From contig NZ_BOOA01000015.1 in NCBI RefSeq assembly GCF_016862995.1, forward strand, positions 62,001-126,000: a DNA stretch of 64,000 nt. Direction: 5' to 3'. Position numbers and translations under genes: made by a program. Position 1 is the first letter of the stretch, and each line of letters opens with the position of its first letter. The stretch is from Acrocarpospora phusangensis (lineage in GTDB: Bacteria > Actinomycetota > Actinomycetes > Streptosporangiales > Streptosporangiaceae). The notes under the pieces were generated by a model that saw only the letters and a list, made by a program, of their open reading frames with translations, did not search any database and was not told the DNA's origin. Shown here one piece after another: positions 16,632 through 25,475 of the stretch.

Positions 16632-18470
16632 CTAGGACGTTAGCTGGGCGTCCAGCCGGTACCCGTCCACCGTCACGTACACCGAGTCGCCCGGACGGGC
16701 GTTGAGGCGCATCAGGACCGGCTGGAGCGAGTCGAAGACCGGCTGGCGGTCCCGCCACACCAGGACCACCGCGTTGTCGCCGGGCCCGGTGACCGACAGC
16801 AGGGTGCCGGGACGCATGCCGAGCTGCGCCGCGTACCCCTCGGGCACGGCCACCGGCTCGCCCCTGAGGTGGCCGCTGGTCACGTCGATGCGCTGCCAGC
16901 GGCGCGGGTCCGACGACGGGCTGGCGGTGGTCCGCGGGCTGGGCACCAGGTGCGGGCGCGGCGTCTGGCCGGTCAGCGCGTTGAGCGCCGCCAGCGCGGT
17001 CGCCGGGTCCGGACCGCTGTTGGCCATGGACGGGATGGGCATGCCGCCGCGCTGCTGGTGCCCGTTGGCCCCCGGCGTACGGCGAGGCAGCGGCGACTGC
17101 GGGTCCAGCGCCCCGGGAGGCGGGGGGAGCGGCGCGGAGCCGGGACGCTGCGGCTGCGGGGCCGGCGGCATGGACTCCATCCAGGCCTTGGCCGAGTGCG
17201 CCCGGATACCGAGCTGGCCGAGCAGTTCGATCACGTCCGTGTCGGCGGTCTTGCCCGCGAGCACCTGCCGCGTACGGTCCCGCAGGCCGCCCAGGTCGCC
17301 CACGACCAGCCAGCCGTCCTGCAGACGCCGGTCCGGCATGAGGGTGACCAGCACCCGCCACAGCTGGGTGCGCAGCGACGGCACCTCGATCGGGTGCGAC
17401 GGGTCGGCGCCGATCAGCTGCTCCTGGGTGGCGGCGGTGCCGAGCCACTCGGTGAGTCCGAACAGGTGCCCGGTCAGCGCGGCCGAGTCGGGCGAGCGCA
17501 GCCACATCAGCACCCGCTCCTCGGCCGCCCGCTGCGCCTGGGACAGCATGTCCCGGTCCACGTTCAGCTGGTGGGCGAGGGTACGCAGGCTGACCGGCTC
17601 GTCGGCGAACAGCCGCTCCGCGGCCACCGCGCGCTCCAGCGGGTTCCACTCCCGGAACAGGCTGTCCACGAGCGCGACCATCGGGTGCTCGCTCGCCGAC
17701 ACCGGCGCGGCCAGCGGCGCGTCAGGCTGGAGCACCGGCGGCAGGGCGGGCGTCGCGGCGGGCGCCGCGGGGGCCACGGCCGGGGGCGCCGTGGGCGCGG
17801 GCGTGGCGGCCATGGGGCCGGTCTCGGCCCGGCCGTTGCGCGCGGCCGGGGACTGCGCCCCGGGACGGCGCGGAAGCGCCGGAGCCGACGCGGCCGGAGC
17901 CTGTGCGGCGGGAGTCTGGGCGGGGAACTCGCCGGTCGGGTACTGGGCCGGCGCCTGCCGCGGCGGCACCGTGGCGACGGCCGGCTGCGGCACGGCCGCG
18001 GCGGACGCGGCCGCCTCGTACGGCATCTCGGGCAGCGGCGCCTCGACCCGGATGTGGCTGAAGATCTCGCGGAACACGATGGTCAGGACCACCTCGGGGG
18101 TGGCCGGGACCGAGGGACCCTGCAGGTCGCCCGGCGTCAGCCGCCGCAGCCGATGCCAGCCGCCCAGCCCGATGATCACCGATTTCGCCGGTTCCGGCCA
18201 GCCGGGCAGCGCCGGATCCACCGAGTGCACCTGCAAGGCCGGCAGCAGGTCGGTCAGCGCGACGTGGTCCCAGCGGCTCACCGCGAGGCGGGCCAGCCGG
18301 TCGCAGAGCCAGTCGAGTCCAGTAGTCCCCAGGGCGCGGCCCAGCGCCACCGAACCCCACCAGCCGCCGGGCAGCCGGGGATCGCCCAGCACCTCGGCGA
18401 CCTGCTGGGGCCGGGACCAGCGCAGGGCCGGAACCAGATCACTCAGGCAGATCGTTGACTCGGCGTCCAT
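16632..18470 (-). CDS. Large Pro/Ala-rich protein with a sigma-4-like helix-turn-helix
   Basis: This 612-residue protein is not one I can name. Residues 1-145 form a folded domain with leucines and tryptophans (WSRPQQVAEVLGDPRLPGGWW). About 150-260 is a low-complexity Ala/Pro linker. Residues 265-330 resemble sigma-70 region 4: FREWNPLERAVAAERLFADE, then VSLRTLAHQLNVDRDMLSQA. A helical part follows to about 420, a second Pro-rich linker, and a C-terminal 85-residue domain (WQRIDVTSGHLRGEPVAVPE). The order suggests a DNA-associated regulator or scaffold. The ATG was chosen because DNA upstream lacks coding character. Confidence 0.7.
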   Translation of the reverse strand: MDAESTICLSDLVPALRWSRPQQVAEVLGDPRLPGGWWGSVALGRALGTTGLDWLCDRLARLAVSRWDHVALTDLLPALQVHSVDPALPGWPEPAKSVIIGLGGWHRLRRLTPGDLQGPSVPATPEVVLTIVFREIFSHIRVEAPLPEMPYEAAASAAAVPQPAVATVPPRQAPAQYPTGEFPAQTPAAQAPAASAPALPRRPGAQSPAARNGRAETGPMAATPAPTAPPAVAPAAPAATPALPPVLQPDAPLAAPVSASEHPMVALVDSLFREWNPLERAVAAERLFADEPVSLRTLAHQLNVDRDMLSQAQRAAEERVLMWLRSPDSAALTGHLFGLTEWLGTAATQEQLIGADPSHPIEVPSLRTQLWRVLVTLMPDRRLQDGWLVVGDLGGLRDRTRQVLAGKTADTDVIELLGQLGIRAHSAKAWMESMPPAPQPQRPGSAPLPPPPGALDPQSPLPRRTPGANGHQQRGGMPIPSMANSGPDPATALAALNALTGQTPRPHLVPSPRTTASPSSDPRRWQRIDVTSGHLRGEPVAVPEGYAAQLGMRPGTLLSVTGPGDNAVVLVWRDRQPVFDSLQPVLMRLNARPGDSVYVTVDGYRLDAQLTS

Positions 18471-18544
18471 CGGATGACCGCACCCTCCCGAGAGTGACGC
18501 TTGTTGCTAATGGTGCAGCTTACGCCGCAAGCTATCAATTGGTG

Positions 18545-19480
18545 TCAATAGGGTAAAGCTTCCCTCGGTGCGGAGTGGCCCGGTGGCCGTCCGCCCACCG
18601 CGCCGACCGCCTCCGCACCTGCGCGGCAACCGGCTTCCACACTCTCCGGGGCCGGAAATCCGGCCAGTCTGGCGGCGAGGAATCCCGCCGCGAACGCGTC
18701 ACCCGCGCCCGTGCTGTCGACCGTCGGGGTAACGGCCGATCCGGGCGCGCCCAGCCGCCGGGACGTGGCACGCGACACGATCCCGCCATGCTCGGCGAGG
18801 ATCGCGCCGGACGATCCCAGCTTGACGGCGGCCGTGCCGTACCGGTCGCTGAGGATTGCCGCAGCGGCCGCTGGCTCGGTCTCGCCGGTCAGCAGGAGAG
18901 CCTCGTCCCGGTTGGGGATGACGATACTCGCCTCAGCGGTCTCACGGAGGAATCGGGCGACACCGAAATCTCGGAGGAATCCAGTTGAAGCGGGATCCAC
19001 ACTGATCGTCACCCCTCGTCCGGTTGCCGCCAGAATCGCGAGTCTGACCAGTTCGAGACCCGGTGTCGCGAACATCGTGTACGCGGACACGTGCAGGTGC
19101 CGTACGCCGTCGAGCAGGTCGTCCGACCAGTCGGCGGGGCCGAGCCGCCGGCTGGCGCCCCGGTTGGTGAGGAAGGAACGTTCCCCGGACGCGTCCACCA
19201 TCGCGATGACCACGGCGGTGGGATGGTCCGGGTCCACGGTGACGTGCGGGCGCACGCCGGCGCGGACGAGCTCGGCCAGGTGCCACTCGGCCGTGTCGAA
19301 GCCCGCGCGCGCCAGCAGCCGGGCGTCCGCGCCGAGGTGGGCGGCCCAGGCGGCCGTGTTGGCGCCCGAGCCGCCTGGCCGTAAGACGATGTCGGCCTCG
19401 GTGTCGGTGCCGCCGCGCATCGGCGCGTGATGCAGGGCGACGACGTCGGTCACCACGTCGCCGATCACCAGCAGGCCCAC
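18545..19480 (-). CDS. psuK: PfkB-family sugar kinase, probable pseudouridine kinase
   Basis: This 311-residue kinase has the PfkB N-terminal motif RPGGSGANTAAWAAHLGA and the C-terminal DSTGAGDAFAAGFLAARL, whose Asp is the catalytic base. It starts at GTG 19480, two bases after the psuG stop, so the two form one unit. By context it should phosphorylate pseudouridine to the substrate of PsuG. Alone, its sequence would also fit ribokinase or another nucleoside kinase, so the name rests on linkage to psuG. Confidence 0.82.
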   Translation of the reverse strand: MGLLVIGDVVTDVVALHHAPMRGGTDTEADIVLRPGGSGANTAAWAAHLGADARLLARAGFDTAEWHLAELVRAGVRPHVTVDPDHPTAVVIAMVDASGERSFLTNRGASRRLGPADWSDDLLDGVRHLHVSAYTMFATPGLELVRLAILAATGRGVTISVDPASTGFLRDFGVARFLRETAEASIVIPNRDEALLLTGETEPAAAAAILSDRYGTAAVKLGSSGAILAEHGGIVSRATSRRLGAPGSAVTPTVDSTGAGDAFAAGFLAARLAGFPAPESVEAGCRAGAEAVGAVGGRPPGHSAPREALPY

Positions 19481-19482
19481 GG

Positions 19483-20388
19483 TCAGCGGTCCGTCCAGGC
19501 CGTCGCGATCTCCGCCGCCAGGGCCACGTTGCCGCGCACGGCCGCCAGGTTGGCCTCCAGGGACGCGCCGCCGGTGCCTCTGACCAGGTAGTCGAGCAGG
19601 AACGGGGTGATGGCCTGGCCGGTGACGCCCTCGGCGTCGGCGGCGGCCAGCGCCTCGGCGAGCACGCGGTCGTGCAGCTCCGGGTCGAGCTGCTCGGACG
19701 TGGGGACCGGGTTGGCCACGATCAGCGCGGTCTCGGGGCCGCCGAGGCGGTCCTGGGCGCGCATGATCCCCGCGGCCTCGGCGGCGGACTCGATCCGCCA
19801 GTCCACGGGTTCGCCGGAGGTGCTCAGGTAGAAGCCGGGGAACTCGGAGGTCCGGTAGCCGACCACCGCGACCTGGCGGGTCTCCAGGCGCTGCAGGGTG
19901 GCGGGCACGTCCAGGATGGACTTCACGCCCGCGCAGACGACGGTGATCCGGGTCCGGCTCAGCGTGTCCAGGTCGGCCGACTCGTCCTGCACGCTGGTCC
20001 AGCCGCGGTGCACGCCGCCCAGGCCGCCGGTGGCGAACACCCGGATGCCGGCCCGCGCGGCCAGGAACGAGGTCGCCGACACGGTGGTCGCGCCGCTCAC
20101 GCCCAGGGCCGCCGCCGGGGCCAGGTCACGGAAGCCCAGCTTGCGCAGGCCGGATTCGGAGGCGACACGTTCCAGTTCGTCCTTGTCCAGACCGGCCCGC
20201 GGGATGCCGTCCAGCACCGCGATGGTGGCGGGTACGGCGCCCGCCGCGCGGACGACCTCCTCCAGCTCCATCGCGACCTTCAGGTTGCGCGGCCGCGGCA
20301 GGCCGTGCGAGATGATCGTCGACTCCAGCGCGACCACCGGCCTGCCCTCGGCCAGCGCGGTCGCCACCTCGTCGGAACGCTTGATCAT
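19483..20388 (-). CDS. psuG: Pseudouridine-5'-phosphate glycosidase
   Basis: This enzyme breaks the C-C glycosidic bond of pseudouridine 5'-phosphate, giving uracil and ribose 5-phosphate. The 301-residue length and motifs fit the family throughout: VVALESTIISHG (Glu22), LRKLGFRDL (Lys83) and VVCAGVKSILD (Lys156), plus LIVANPVP and GQAITPFLLDYL. The Glu and the two Lys match residues known to be catalytic in the E. coli enzyme. It is first in a two-gene unit with the kinase, a salvage route for nucleosides from RNA turnover. Confidence 0.95.
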   Translation of the reverse strand: MIKRSDEVATALAEGRPVVALESTIISHGLPRPRNLKVAMELEEVVRAAGAVPATIAVLDGIPRAGLDKDELERVASESGLRKLGFRDLAPAAALGVSGATTVSATSFLAARAGIRVFATGGLGGVHRGWTSVQDESADLDTLSRTRITVVCAGVKSILDVPATLQRLETRQVAVVGYRTSEFPGFYLSTSGEPVDWRIESAAEAAGIMRAQDRLGGPETALIVANPVPTSEQLDPELHDRVLAEALAAADAEGVTGQAITPFLLDYLVRGTGGASLEANLAAVRGNVALAAEIATAWTDR

Positions 20389-20453
20389 GTCTCTCCAGTC
20401 CGGTAGTTCACGGCTTCACACGCTAGGCAGTCGGGGGACGGCCGTCCAACGCG

Positions 20454-20469
20454 CTGAGTAACCGGTCAG
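20454..20469. promoter_or_regulatory. Weak fourth copy of the shared TetR-type operator
   Basis: Read on the minus strand this site is CTGACCGGTTACTCAG, close to CTGACTGGTTGCCCAG at 38411-38426. It is less symmetric than the copies at 28116, 31676 and 38407. It lies 172-187 bp before an FAD oxidoreductase gene that is paralogous to the one beside the 38407 site. Confidence 0.4.
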
Positions 20470-20640
20470 TTTCAACCGCCGGACCAGCGCAAACCACCTA
20501 TGGCCACAACTTAGCGCCCGGGGTACTGTCGGGGCATGGTGTCCCCAGCCCTCCGCCCCGCACCCCACTGGCAGACCGGTCTCTGACCGTCCGCGGCCGT
20601 ACACGACCCCCCGGACGATCACGAGGCAAGGACACAACAC

Positions 20641-22164
20641 ATGAACGTTTCGCGGTATGACGTCGTCGTCGCCGGCGGCGGGCACAACGGCCTGGTCGCC
20701 GCCGCCTACCTGGCCAAGGCCGGGCGGCGGGTGCTGGTCCTGGAACGGTACGGGCACCTGGGCGGCCTGGCCGTCTCGGCGCAGGCGTTCCCCGGCGTGG
20801 AGGCGCGGGTCTCCCGGTACTCCTACCTGGTGAGCCTGCTGCCGGCCAAGGTGGTCAAGGATCTCGGGCTGGCGCTGGAGCTGAAGCATCGGCGGTTCGC
20901 GTCGTACACGCCGGTGGGGGAGACCGGGCTGCTGGTGGACAACGACGACGCGGGCCGTACGGAATCCTCGTTCGAGGCCGTCACCGGCGGCACCGAGGAC
21001 CTGGCGGCCTGGCGGCGGTTCTACGCGATGACGGCCGAGGTGGCCGCGCGGGTCGCGCCGACGCTGCTGGAGCCGCTGGTGGACCGGGCCGGCATGCGGG
21101 CGGCGGTGGGCGACGAGCAGGCCTGGCGCGATCTGTTCGAGCGGCCCATCGGGCAGGTCGTCGGGGAGCGTTTCGCGGACGACACCGTACGCGGCGTGGT
21201 GCTGACGGACGCGCTGATCGGGACCTTCGCCGACCCGGACGCGGACCTGCTGGCCAACAAGTGCTTCTTCTACCACGTGGTCGGCGACGGGACCGGCGAC
21301 TGGAATGTGCCCGTGGGCGGCATGGGCGCGGTCTCCGGCGGCCTGGCGGAGATCGCCCGGGCGAGCGGTGCGGAGATCCGCACCGGCGCCGAGGTGGTGG
21401 CGATCGACCCCGCCACGGGCGAGGTCACGTTCCGGGACTCGGCCGGCGAGCACGCGGTGACCGGCGGGCACGTGCTGGCCAACCTGCCGCCCGCGGTGCT
21501 GTCGCGACTGCTCGGGGAGACGCCGGAGCACCCGGAGGGCGCGCAGCTGAAGGTGAACATGGTGCTGTCGCGGCTGCCCCGGCTGAAGGACACGTCGGTG
21601 GATCCGCGGGAGGCCTTCAGCGGAACCTTCCACATCAACGAGAGCCGGGACCAGCTCGCCGCCGCGTACGCGCAGGCCGCCGCCGGCAGGGTCCCGGACC
21701 TGCCGCCCGCCGAGGTCTACTGCCACTCGCTCACCGACCCGTCCATCCTGGGCGCGGACCTGCGCGCGTCGGGGGCGCAGACGATGACGCTGTTCGGCCT
21801 GCACATGCCCGCCCGGCTGTTCGGCACGGACGGCGCGAAGGAGGAGGCGCTGCGCCGCACCATCGCCTCCATCGACAGCGTGCTGGCGGAGCCGATCGAG
21901 TCCTGCCTGCTCAGAACCCCCGCGGGGGAGCTCTGCCTGGAGGCGAAGACGCCGCTGGACCTGGAGCGGGACGCGGGGCTGCCCGGCGGGCACATCTTCC
22001 ACCGCGACCTGAGCTGGCCGTTCGCCGAGTCGGCCGAGGACGGGCGGTGGGGGGTCGAGACCGCGTACGAGCGGCTGCTGCTCTGCGGCGCCGGGGCCAG
22101 ACGTGGCGGCGGCGTGTCCGGCATTCCCGGACATAACGCGGCAATGGCGGTTCTTAGTCACTGA
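20641..22164 (+). CDS. FAD-dependent oxidoreductase, phytoene-desaturase-like
   Basis: This 507-residue flavoprotein has an N-terminal dinucleotide fold [20 protein letters not shown] followed by the GG-x-A second motif. The C-terminal FAD-contact stretch [20 protein letters not shown] completes the amine-oxidase/desaturase layout. A second family member, of 553 residues, is encoded at 38513 beside a Rieske oxygenase. These proteins are often labelled phytoene desaturase-like, but no carotenoid gene is nearby. AAGGA stands well placed before the ATG. A degenerate copy of the shared operator precedes it, so the two paralogues may be co-regulated. Confidence 0.85.
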   Translation: MNVSRYDVVVAGGGHNGLVAAAYLAKAGRRVLVLERYGHLGGLAVSAQAFPGVEARVSRYSYLVSLLPAKVVKDLGLALELKHRRFASYTPVGETGLLVDNDDAGRTESSFEAVTGGTEDLAAWRRFYAMTAEVAARVAPTLLEPLVDRAGMRAAVGDEQAWRDLFERPIGQVVGERFADDTVRGVVLTDALIGTFADPDADLLANKCFFYHVVGDGTGDWNVPVGGMGAVSGGLAEIARASGAEIRTGAEVVAIDPATGEVTFRDSAGEHAVTGGHVLANLPPAVLSRLLGETPEHPEGAQLKVNMVLSRLPRLKDTSVDPREAFSGTFHINESRDQLAAAYAQAAAGRVPDLPPAEVYCHSLTDPSILGADLRASGAQTMTLFGLHMPARLFGTDGAKEEALRRTIASIDSVLAEPIESCLLRTPAGELCLEAKTPLDLERDAGLPGGHIFHRDLSWPFAESAEDGRWGVETAYERLLLCGAGARRGGGVSGIPGHNAAMAVLSH

Positions 22165-22204
22165 GTTAAGGCCGCTCTCATCGTCGCTCGCTACCGTGGA
22201 CCGC

Positions 22205-22912
22205 GTGAGTGAGGACACCGAGCACGCGGGGCGGCTGCTGGTCGTGGACGACGAGCCCGCGCTGCGGGAGGCGCTGCGGAGCAGCCTGGAGTTCGAGGGC
22301 TACCAGGTCGTCACCGTGCCCGACGGGCAGATCGCGCTGGGCGAGCTGGCGCGTGAGCCGTACGACGCGGTGCTGCTGGACGTGATGATGCCGCGCCTGG
22401 ACGGGCTCACCGCCTGCCGGCGGCTGCGGAGCAGCGGCAACCACGTGCCCGTGCTCATGCTCACCGCCAGGGACGCCGTCGGGGACCGGGTCTCCGGCCT
22501 GGACGCGGGCGCCGACGACTACCTGGTCAAACCGTTCGAACTGGACGAGCTGTTCGCCCGGGTGCGGGCGCTGCTGCGCCGCAGCGCGCTGTCGTCCGGC
22601 GCGGGCGGTTCCGTGCTGGCCTACGACGGCCTGCGCATGGACACCGTCACCCGCGAGGTCACCAGGGACGGCCGCCGCCTCGACCTGACCAGGACCGAGT
22701 ACCTGCTGCTCGAACTCTTCCTGGCCCACCCGCGCCAGGTCCTCACCCGGGAGCAGATCCTCAGCCAGGTCTGGGGCTTCGACTTCGAGCCGTCCTCCAA
22801 CTCCCTCGACGTCTACGTGATGTACCTGCGCCGCAAGACCGAGGCGGGCGAGCGGCCCCGGCTGATCCACACCGTGCGCGGCGTGGGGTACACGCTGCGG
22901 GCCGCCCCGTGA
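22205..22912 (+). CDS. OmpR-type response regulator (MprA-like)
   Basis: The 235-residue regulator has a receiver domain (residues 10-120) with acidic pocket VVDDEP, phosphoacceptor Asp59 in VLLDVMMP and Lys109 in LVKPF. A winged helix follows, with [21 protein letters not shown] and the ending [12 protein letters not shown]-like [18 protein letters not shown] 22205 follows TACCGT by seven bases, so a leaderless mRNA is likely; GTG 22196 is an alternative. Its TGA overlaps the GTG of the sensor kinase gene. Confidence 0.94.
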   Translation: MSEDTEHAGRLLVVDDEPALREALRSSLEFEGYQVVTVPDGQIALGELAREPYDAVLLDVMMPRLDGLTACRRLRSSGNHVPVLMLTARDAVGDRVSGLDAGADDYLVKPFELDELFARVRALLRRSALSSGAGGSVLAYDGLRMDTVTREVTRDGRRLDLTRTEYLLLELFLAHPRQVLTREQILSQVWGFDFEPSSNSLDVYVMYLRRKTEAGERPRLIHTVRGVGYTLRAAP

Positions 22913-24270
22913 GCCTGCGCGGACGGCTGACCCTGCTCATCGCGGTCGCGGTCGCGGTGGCCATCGCCGTCTGCGCCGGGGCCAGCTGGCTGGTCGTGCA
23001 CGACCTGCTGCGCCGCCAGATCGTCGAGTCGATCGAACGCCCGGTCGCGCCCGACCAGGTCGAATGGGCGCTGGAGGCGTGCGGGCACAGCCTCGGCGGC
23101 GCGCCGAAATGGGATCCCTCCGGCCGGGGCTGGCAGGTCATCCGCGCCGACGGCCGGGTCTGCTCCGGCGGGTACGCGCAGGTCAGGCCCACCCCGGCGG
23201 AGCGTGCCCTGGCCCGGGGCGGCCCGCCGATCACCCGGAGCGCCGTCACCGACGACGGCACGCCCGTGCTCGTCTACACCGTGCAGTGCCGCTCGCACCC
23301 GGGCGTCGCCGTCAGCACGTTCCGGTCGGTGGAGGACATGGACGCCGGGCTGCGGGTGCTGGGCGTGGTGCTCATCATCGTCTCCGCCGTCGGGGTGCTC
23401 GGGGCCGCGCTCGCCGGGCTCTGGCTGGCCCGTACGGCGCTGCGTCCCGTGGGACGGTTGACGGGTGCGGTGGAGCACATCGCCCGTACGGACGACCTGG
23501 CGGTGCGCATCCCCGTCGAGGGGACCGACGAGATCGCCCGGTTGAGCACGGCGTTCAACACGATGACGACCGCGTTGTCCAGTTCGCGGGACCGGCAGCG
23601 GCGGCTCATCGCGGACGCGGGGCACGAGTTGCGGACTCCGCTGACCAGTTTGCGTACCAACATCGATCTGCTGCTGCGGAGTGAGAACACGGGCAGGCCG
23701 CTCGATCCCGAGGCCAAACGGCGGTTGCTGCTGAGCGTGAAGGAGCAGTTCGAGGAGATGTCCAGCCTGATCGGCGATCTGCTCGAACTGTCCAGGAACG
23801 CGGAGACCGGGGAGCTGTCCACCGATGTGGAGTTCCACGAGGTGGTCGCGGCGGCCGTGGCGCGGGCCCGACGGCGTGGGCCGGGGCTCCGGTTCGACGT
23901 GGACCTGTCGCCGTGGCGGGTGCACGGGGACGCGCGGGGGCTCGCGCGGGCGGCGGTGAACGTGCTCGACAACGCGGTGAAGTTCAGCCCCGCCGGGGGG
24001 ACGGTGACCGTACGGCTGCGCGGTGGCGAGCTGACCGTGCTGGACGAAGGCCCCGGCATCCCCTCCGACGAGCTGCCGCACGTGTTCGACCGGTTCTGGC
24101 GTTCGCCGTCGGCGCGCAGCCTGCCCGGGTCCGGGCTCGGGCTGGCCATCGTCGCGCAGGCGGTCAGGGACGCGGGTGGCGAGGTCACGCTCAGCTCGCC
24201 GCCGGGCGGCGGGGCGCTGGCCACGATTCTGCTGCCGGCTAGACGGCCGGCTGGGCGTGGCGGAGGCTGA
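22909..24270 (+). CDS. Sensor histidine kinase (MprB-like)
   Basis: This is the partner of the preceding response regulator, 453 residues. TM1 is at about residues 7-30, then a 115-residue sensor loop with several Cys (61, 85, 127 region), TM2 at 150-172, a HAMP linker (172-225), and the HisKA motif GHELRTPL with phospho-His239. The ATPase part shows [18 protein letters not shown] and GSGLGLAIV. The extracytoplasmic loop differs from typical MprB proteins, so the signal is not predictable. The last 32 bp overlap the opposing lipoprotein gene. Confidence 0.94.
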   Translation: MSLRGRLTLLIAVAVAVAIAVCAGASWLVVHDLLRRQIVESIERPVAPDQVEWALEACGHSLGGAPKWDPSGRGWQVIRADGRVCSGGYAQVRPTPAERALARGGPPITRSAVTDDGTPVLVYTVQCRSHPGVAVSTFRSVEDMDAGLRVLGVVLIIVSAVGVLGAALAGLWLARTALRPVGRLTGAVEHIARTDDLAVRIPVEGTDEIARLSTAFNTMTTALSSSRDRQRRLIADAGHELRTPLTSLRTNIDLLLRSENTGRPLDPEAKRRLLLSVKEQFEEMSSLIGDLLELSRNAETGELSTDVEFHEVVAAAVARARRRGPGLRFDVDLSPWRVHGDARGLARAAVNVLDNAVKFSPAGGTVTVRLRGGELTVLDEGPGIPSDELPHVFDRFWRSPSARSLPGSGLGLAIVAQAVRDAGGEVTLSSPPGGGALATILLPARRPAGRGGG

Positions 24271-25450
24271 CCAGGCCCGGGACCGCGACGCGGGCCAGTT
24301 CCTCGCCGGTGTTCGCGTCGAGGTGCACGGCTCCTTCCGGCACGCCCAGCCAGAGGGTGCCCGGTGAGCCCGTCGTGAGGCCGCGCGCGTCGGCCGGGAC
24401 CGAGCCGATACGGGTCGCTCTGAGCGTGTCCGGGTCGATGGAGTAGAGGTTGCCGCCGGAGGTCAGGTGGAGGGTGTCGAGAGTCGCGGTGGCGAAAGCC
24501 GGGCCGGTGGATTTGGGGATGGACTGGGTGGTGATCGTGGTCAGGTCGGGGGTTTCGGCGCGGAGGGCCTGGCCGCTGGTGGTGTCGAAGACGTACAGGG
24601 CGGAGGGGGTGACGGCGAGGGTGTGGGCGTCGGCGGGGCCGTTGCCGAACGGTTCGGGGAGGTCCAGGCAGTAGGCCCAGAGCTCGGTCAGGCTGAGCAC
24701 GTGCACGAAGGCGTGCACGCCCGTGGAGCGGCCCGCCACGAGGTCGCGGGTGTGCAGGTGGTCGGGCTGGTGGGTGTACAGCGTGTAGAGGCGGTCGCCG
24801 AGCGGGGACGGGACGCCCAGGCGGCCGTCGCCGCGCATGACCTCCTCCGCGCCTTCGGGGACGATCTGCTTGGTTCTGGTCAGGATGGGGCTGACCTTGC
24901 CGTCGGCCAGGTTGAGCATGCGGACGCGGTAGCCGTCGGGCTTGGTGGGCGGGAGGTAGTCCACGACGAACAGGTAGCTGTCGTCCTGGGAGAAGGCGTC
25001 CGGTTCGTAGTTTCCTTCCAGCGTGTACGTCTTCGCGGGTGAGGAGCCGGTGGGGTCGGCGATCACGAAGCGGGTTTCCGTACGGCCGGGGGAGTGGTAC
25101 GGGTCGGTGGGGGCCGGGTCGGCGAGGAGGATGCGGCGGCCGGAGTTGGAGACGGTTCGGGCGGTTTGGGCGGTGGGGGTTGGGGTTCTGGTTTTCTCCT
25201 TGCCGGTGGTGCCGTCGAGGGTTATGAGGGAGGTGCCGTCGAGGGTGTAGAGGTTTGTCCATTTCGGGCCGGCGATTGTGGCGTTGGTGAGTGTGCGGCC
25301 GGTGCCGGTGTCGATGACGGATATGCCGGTCTTGGTGTCGGCGTAGAGGAGTTGGCCGGGGGTGGTGGGTTTGCGGGGTGCTGCTGGGGATCCGCAGGCG
25401 CCTATCAGGGCGACTCCGCCGCAGACCGTCAGGAAATCGCGTCGTCTCAT
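24239..25450 (-). CDS. Tat-exported lipoprotein, probable beta-propeller
   Basis: The N-terminus MRRRDFLTVCGGVALIGACG combines a twin-arginine motif with a lipobox (Cys19), so this 403-residue protein is likely anchored outside the membrane. The rest has repeating strand patterns with LYADTKTGISVIDTGTGR, SYLFVVDY, LYVFDTTSGQALR and GNLYSIDPDTL, which fit a WD- or PQQ-like propeller that binds a ligand. It converges on the sensor kinase gene with a 32-bp overlap and may provide its input, but this is inference. Codon bias on the coding strand is strongly Pro/Thr-rich. Confidence 0.82.
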   Translation of the reverse strand: MRRRDFLTVCGGVALIGACGSPAAPRKPTTPGQLLYADTKTGISVIDTGTGRTLTNATIAGPKWTNLYTLDGTSLITLDGTTGKEKTRTPTPTAQTARTVSNSGRRILLADPAPTDPYHSPGRTETRFVIADPTGSSPAKTYTLEGNYEPDAFSQDDSYLFVVDYLPPTKPDGYRVRMLNLADGKVSPILTRTKQIVPEGAEEVMRGDGRLGVPSPLGDRLYTLYTHQPDHLHTRDLVAGRSTGVHAFVHVLSLTELWAYCLDLPEPFGNGPADAHTLAVTPSALYVFDTTSGQALRAETPDLTTITTQSIPKSTGPAFATATLDTLHLTSGGNLYSIDPDTLRATRIGSVPADARGLTTGSPGTLWLGVPEGAVHLDANTGEELARVAVPGLVSLRHAQPAV

Positions 25451-25475
25451 GTCCTGCTTACACCGGGAGGGGTGG

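Noticed and set aside
20641-22164. Carotenoid phytoene desaturase
   Set aside because: Only the general fold matches; no phytoene synthase or other carotenoid gene is nearby, and the regulatory link is to amine-type genes.
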